In this document: positions 59,401 through 64,000 of the stretch, piece by piece
Layout of the letters: each line of letters begins with the position of its first letter
Numbering within the stretch: position 1 is the stretch's first letter
Assembly (NCBI RefSeq): GCF_000203795.2
Contig: NW_006281099.1
Coordinates: forward strand, 360,690-424,689
Source: Batrachochytrium dendrobatidis JAM81
Taxonomy: Eukaryota > Chytridiomycota > Chytridiomycetes > Rhizophydiales
Length of the DNA: 64,000 nucleotides
Direction of reading: 5' to 3'
Position numbers and translations under genes: made by a program
Notes under the pieces: model-generated
Seen by the model: only the letters and a program-made list of their open reading frames with translations
The model's database searches: none
Told to the model about the DNA's origin: nothing

Positions 59401-62290
59401 AGCTGGAGTTGATGTAGTATTGTGAACAACAGAATTCATTTCAGAAATGGATGGTCTAGTAAAAAAGTTTGTATCAGCATTTCTAAAGCAGCAGACAGGT
59501 CTACAATATCTGTCATAAACTTACAATTTTAAAAGAGTTTTTTGTCGTGGTGAACGAGAAAATGATGCATGAGACGGTCTAATAGCATATATATGTAATT
59601 GTATTGGATCTAGTTAGATTAAAAATATCAAATGGGTGCTGACTAACTTATATCTGCCCCGTGAATGGATCAACTTACGCGTCCGATAGTGCACTTGAAA
59701 CATTCCATCCAGAATCGCTATACTTTTCAAGAATTGCGCAAACTGCCGCTTCATCAGATGCATGAAGATTTACACCAGACAACAAGGTTTGAACAGCAGA
59801 GACCAAAATTTGGATATTGCTCTCAAGCAAAGTAATAGTCTGTTTGGCTTTGGAAAGTCTAGCGTCTCTATCTTGCAATTTCATTGCCATTATGCATTGC
59901 TCTTCATATACACTCTGCACTCATTCATCTAGAATTAGCATTATTGAAAGACGTTTAACAAGTAAAGCGTGTTGTATTATCGAGTACAGCTTACATACAT
60001 TTAGTTCTGCGGTAGACTTTGACAGCTGTGCTTCCAACTCGGCTTTTTCAACATTGACTGTTTTCAATGCCTTGGTTGCATCTAATAATACAATCTCATT
60101 ATCAATATATTGGTGTATAATAAAGCAAGCAACCCATGTAGAAAATAACATACTTGCTCCGCGAATAGTGCGGTTTTTGAGCTCGTCCATAAAATACTGC
60201 ATCAACTGCTCATTATCAAAATCAATCATTTCTGGTGATAGATTTGTGGCCAAAGCTTGCTTTTCACTACGACCCTGAAGCTGGCCTTGTAGTTGGTTGA
60301 TTTTTTGATGTAAATTAGATACTTCTACAGCCTGATGATCCACCAGATTTACGACAGGTTTGTTATGAATTTTGCGTGCCCTATAGGCATATTTGAGAGT
60401 ATTCAATGTTTCGTCCATATCATCATCTAAAGGGCTCACACATGCAATCATAATAGTTCGAGAGTTTCCCCCAAGTGAGTCTTGAAGCAACCGAGTTAGC
60501 TTGGAATCGCGATATGGGATATGCGTTGTGTCACTAACTTTTCCTGGCTTGTCAGAACCTAATGCACTAATGACATTTCCTAGAGCTAATAAACCGCTGT
60601 TGATTTTCACAGACTCACGAAGACGAACACCTTCTGCGCCTGTGCGTTTGAGTCGCTCCGAACCTGTTTAATGAATACGATATGCGTTAAAATGCATTGG
60701 ACGCAGATGCAATTAACATGTCAAGCAAAATATAACTATACCTGCTAGATCCACAAGCTGCAATTTTGATCGCCGAAGTATCAATGGTTCAGTATTTGTT
60801 TCCGTTGATGATATATTTCGTAGTCCTTTTCTAGATATTTGTTCAAGTGTGATGGTGAAAATCGCATGCGACCGACTTGAATAGCTGTGAATGTGAGTGT
60901 CACCCGTAGTTCGCTCAACCCCACCTCTTTCAAGACATCTACAAAACGATTAAACGTAGCATGGATTTTATCCTTTTAAAATCTCTAAAAAACAAAATCA
61001 TGGTATTAAGCATTCACATCTGAGAAAAGTAGAGCGTACCTCATAAGAGCTGCTGGAGTTGATACTGATTCTTCGTGAATTCCTGAAATTGTAATCACAC
61101 CCAACTTGTTTTCACGGATTGCAATATCGCGCTGATCATTTCCTGGCATCAACAAATCACGAATCTAGAATAAAAAAAAGTAAATTTCCGTACCCATCAT
61201 TGGTCGAGCTTAAACAGGTCATTTTTGAATAACTATACCTGCTCCTGATATATTTCTACAAACGACGCTCGGATTTGATACTCAATATCTGCATCTCTCT
61301 ATATAGTTCAGCCGAAAGCAACATGTCAGATAGGGTTTCAACATGCTATACAAGTCCATCAAATAATTGAAACTGACTTTGATATGCTCAAAGATATCCA
61401 GAACAACACGAGGTATTATTCCTCGAATGTCATCAGGTGCCTTATGATCATTGCTAGATCCCATCGTGAATGTCTTTCCACTGAATGTCTGGCCGCTTAA
61501 ATCCATAAGTGTGATCCAAAAATTCAAACAATAGTCCGGTTTTAAAAAGTTAGATTCATCTTGCAGTCGAGTAATTATCATCCCGACTCTTCCAATCATC
61601 AATCCATAATCAAAGTCTAGTCCAAAAACAAGTCTTGAGGAAGAACTTGAACTCACTAGGCCAAAATGGTCGCATTAAACCCCTCAAAAAATTGATTCAT
61701 CAGTGGAGCAACCAAGCCTTCAAAAATCTCTCGCTGAGTGGATTCTGGACCATAAGTCGAGTCAAATGTAAACGATTTTCGTTGATGTTGGTTGCTGTTT
61801 CCAGTAGTCCCGTTAGCATAGGCTGTTGGATTTGAAGCTACATCCAACTCTTTTCCGACTACAACTTGTGGCTCGCCTGGAACGAGATGGACGCAAACTC
61901 GAGGTGCTGGACGAGTGCCCACACCATATCCGTCTTGTTGAACAACGGCTGGTCGAACCTATTAGCAGCAAATACACATGGAGTTTAAACCGCTATTTCA
62001 GACATCGAGATTCAATACTCAAATAGCATTATTGAATAGCAACTTGAGTGGATACAAGATATTGGCGAAATTGCACATACTCGCAATGCAACTCGAAGAG
62101 GTACAAGCCCAGGCATCGGACATAATAGTGATGAAGATGATACTGTTTTTTCCAAAGCTGCCACTACGGAATGCTCTGTCTGGTCATCCACTATCAAGGA
62201 TTGAGCTGCAAGGTTTGTCATCAATGCCAAATCAGCCAATGTTTCCGCCTTTCCCAAACGTGATAAACTCGCGTACAATAAAGTTGACAA
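56402..62290 (-). CDS. Kinesin motor protein, kinesin-4-like
   Basis: Plus-end microtubule motor with N-terminal motor domain and long coiled-coil tail; the motor reads most like the kinesin-4 (KIF4/KIF21/KIF27) family. Motor motifs: VPLRVALR then [41 protein letters not shown], the P-loop [13 protein letters not shown] (Phe where most kinesins have Gly), [33 protein letters not shown] (switch I), [11 protein letters not shown] (switch II) and [20 protein letters not shown]. From about 60300 downward the exons are mostly charged heptad sequence (coiled coil), many exons, ending AAAVE at 56402. I see no Cys-rich C-terminal domain like KIF4. Start may be the Met at 62290 (about 60 extra residues) or 62116 just before the motor core. 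Exon joins in the tail were not all resolved. Confidence 0.87.
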
Positions 62291-62452
62291 TCGGACATGG
62301 TGACCTACTCAGCTTGTATATCAAAGAAACCACTATTTCTTGAGAGTGCATTGTTTTGATTGGTACATGTTAATTGTATAGTTTATTATAGTTTAAAATA
62401 TCGAAGATGGTCAAAGAAATATATACACTCGAAGCCATGCTTGTTTTGATTG

Positions 62453-64000
62453 CTACTTTGATACCTTGGAGAGCGATGAGTTTAATAGCCCGGATCGCGA
62501 CAATGTCAGTGAGGAAAGTTTTGGAGGTAGCGGAGGTCGGAAAAATTGCAGAGTTGATGTTGGTGAATCTGCAACAGTTGTAGAGCAAGACATTGCTGTA
62601 GGAGAACTGCATACCTGAATATCTGTAAAATCTGGTCGTGGTGAACTAAAATCAATCGATATCAACATATGTTGATATCGAGGATCGCGCATAGCAGCAA
62701 CAATTCGTGAAGAATTGCAGTAGAGTGAGAGAATTGGGCCCATATCTAGCACAATCTTGTGAACCAATGTACCCTTTTCAAGATTCCATATAAACAGGGT
62801 TTCGTCCCAGCCACCACTAATAAGATAGTTTCTAGTAATATCCATTGTTTTTATCCATTCAGTATGTCCTGTAATGACTTGTAAGCATGCTCCAGTTTTA
62901 AGATTCCATTCTAAAATGTAAAAGTATTGAGGTATGCAAAGTCAACCAGCAAGCACTTGCATTTCAATTATCTAGACATGATTGTTTCAAATGATCAACT
63001 TACTTCGAATAGTACGATCCAAAGATCCACTAAACAAGAACTGTTCACTTGGTTTAAGACATGTCACTGCTTGATCGTGTCCCTTGAGAGTCATGATACA
63101 ATTCCCTCCTCGTGTATTCCAGATTTTGATAGTCTGGTCGGTAGAGCCAGATGCCAATCTTGAGCCAGCATCTAAAAGCGCAAGGCAATATATGTCACCC
63201 TTGTGTCCCTTCATTTCGTGGACAAGTACAATATTTTGCTTGGTTGTCAAAATGGATTTTTTTCGCCATCCAAACCGTAATTTTGACTTGCAAGGCCTAG
63301 ATTCTACTAGACAATCAGAATTTATCGATTCAGGACGAGACGTTGGTTCAGACTCTGATTGAGTAAAGCTGTGCCGGTGCCATAATCTAGATCCTGATGT
63401 GGGTCTAAGAATTTCAGGTTTACTATATTCTTGAAAAGTATCTTGAGTTGATTCCAAATCTTTACTGCCTTTTTTTAAACTTGACACAAAAGACGACTTT
63501 TGACTGGAACAAGAGAAAGTTGAGCTATTGGTTTTTTGCATGGGTGCAGGCTGAGAATCATCCACTTCTGCTGGCATGAGACGATATAACCGCACCAACT
63601 TATCAAACCCTGCACACACTATATGATTAGCATCGACAACACAGATGCTGGACACGCCTCCTTTGTTGGCATTTTTAATGGATGCAAGGAATTGACCAGT
63701 AAATGCATTCCAAAATACCAACTCCCCAGACGTGTCTGCTGAAACTATGATGCTTTGAATAATCTCAGAATATCCTATGCACATGATTGGATTTTGATGA
63801 TGTCCGTCAAATTGGGTTTTTGGATCGAGTTTTTGATTATCAGCATGCCAAAAGTCGGGCGTATCGACTTGTGAAAGTTGTAATCGTCTATCTCGTGACC
63901 CGATGATCAGTCTACCGGAATCGAGAGCAAAGCTATTAAGATGGTTTGATTCAAGTTAGTTGGACAGCATTATCTTTCAGTAAATTGATAGCATAGGTTA
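62453..64000 (-). CDS. WD40-repeat protein, 5' end outside window
   Basis: C-terminal part of a WD40 beta-propeller protein; the start lies beyond 64000. Exon about 63938-62987 begins LNSFALDSGRLIIGSRDRRL and continues with MCIGYSEIIQSIIVSADTSG, SICVVDANHIVCAGFDKLVR, a Ser-rich insert of about 100 residues, then MKGHKGDIYCLALLDAGSRL, ASGSTDQTIKIWNTRGGNCI and LKGHDQAVTCLKPSEQFLFS. The next exon (to about 62453) has TGHTEWIKTMDITRNYLISG, GWDETLFIWNLEKGTLVHKI and ends SKVSK. Classic GH-WD blades are clear; the specific family is not. It is on the same strand as, and just upstream of, the kinesin gene (163 bp between). Confidence 0.85.

Overview
The window is eukaryotic nuclear DNA, most likely from a chytrid-type fungus. 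The genes are split by many short introns (about 60-110 bp, GT-AG with occasional GC-AG), intergenic gaps are small, and the sequence is AT-rich. Fungal-looking genes (a pair of Slt2/Mpk1-like MAP kinases, a DIP2/AMP-binding giant, ALG10, a Ydj1-type DnaJ) sit beside genes common in flagellated lineages (a kinesin-4-like motor). The species call is inference; nothing here fixes it beyond 'early-diverging fungus, probably a chytrid'.

Layout. 0-3 kb: cytidine deaminase (-) flanked by two inverted copies of a TIR repeat, then an AN1 zinc-finger gene (+). 3.5-10 kb: an MFSD1-like transporter (+) convergent with a tRNA isopentenyltransferase (-); each carries a TIR element inside an intron. 10-25 kb: an RNPS1-like SR protein, a roughly 2,200-residue DIP2-like protein with two adenylation-type domains, arginyl-tRNA synthetase (-) with an N-terminal GST-like extension, and ALG10. 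26-35 kb: S-adenosylmethionine decarboxylase, an F-box/RPEL protein, an RWD-domain protein (-), a LARP7/Pof8-like La-related protein and a PQ-loop transporter (-). 35-42 kb: two head-to-head MAP kinase paralogues with near-identical internal tracts that include introns. 42-56 kb: Ydj1-like DnaJ, an unrecognised multi-exon gene (-), UTP6, RRP8, an unrecognised gene and a BCDIN3/MePCE-type RNA cap methyltransferase (-). 56-64 kb: kinesin-4-like motor (-) and a WD40 protein (-) running off the window.

Themes. (1) A TA-flanked terminal-inverted-repeat family (MITE-like, Tc1/mariner-style ends) occurs about ten times, in intergenic gaps and introns; two 248-bp copies are almost identical. (2) Several splice sites work only as GC-AG introns, one next to a 7-nt microexon. 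(3) The MAP kinase pair shows inverted-repeat gene conversion plus introns present in one copy only. (4) RNA biology is well represented (UTP6, RRP8, RNPS1-like, tRNA isopentenyltransferase, ArgRS), and a LARP7-like and a MePCE-like gene, partners in 7SK and fission-yeast telomerase RNPs, lie within about 22 kb of each other. Several genes are divergent pairs with starts only about 90-160 bp apart (isopentenyltransferase/SR protein, ArgRS/ALG10, RWD/LARP7, unknown/UTP6), suggesting shared promoters.
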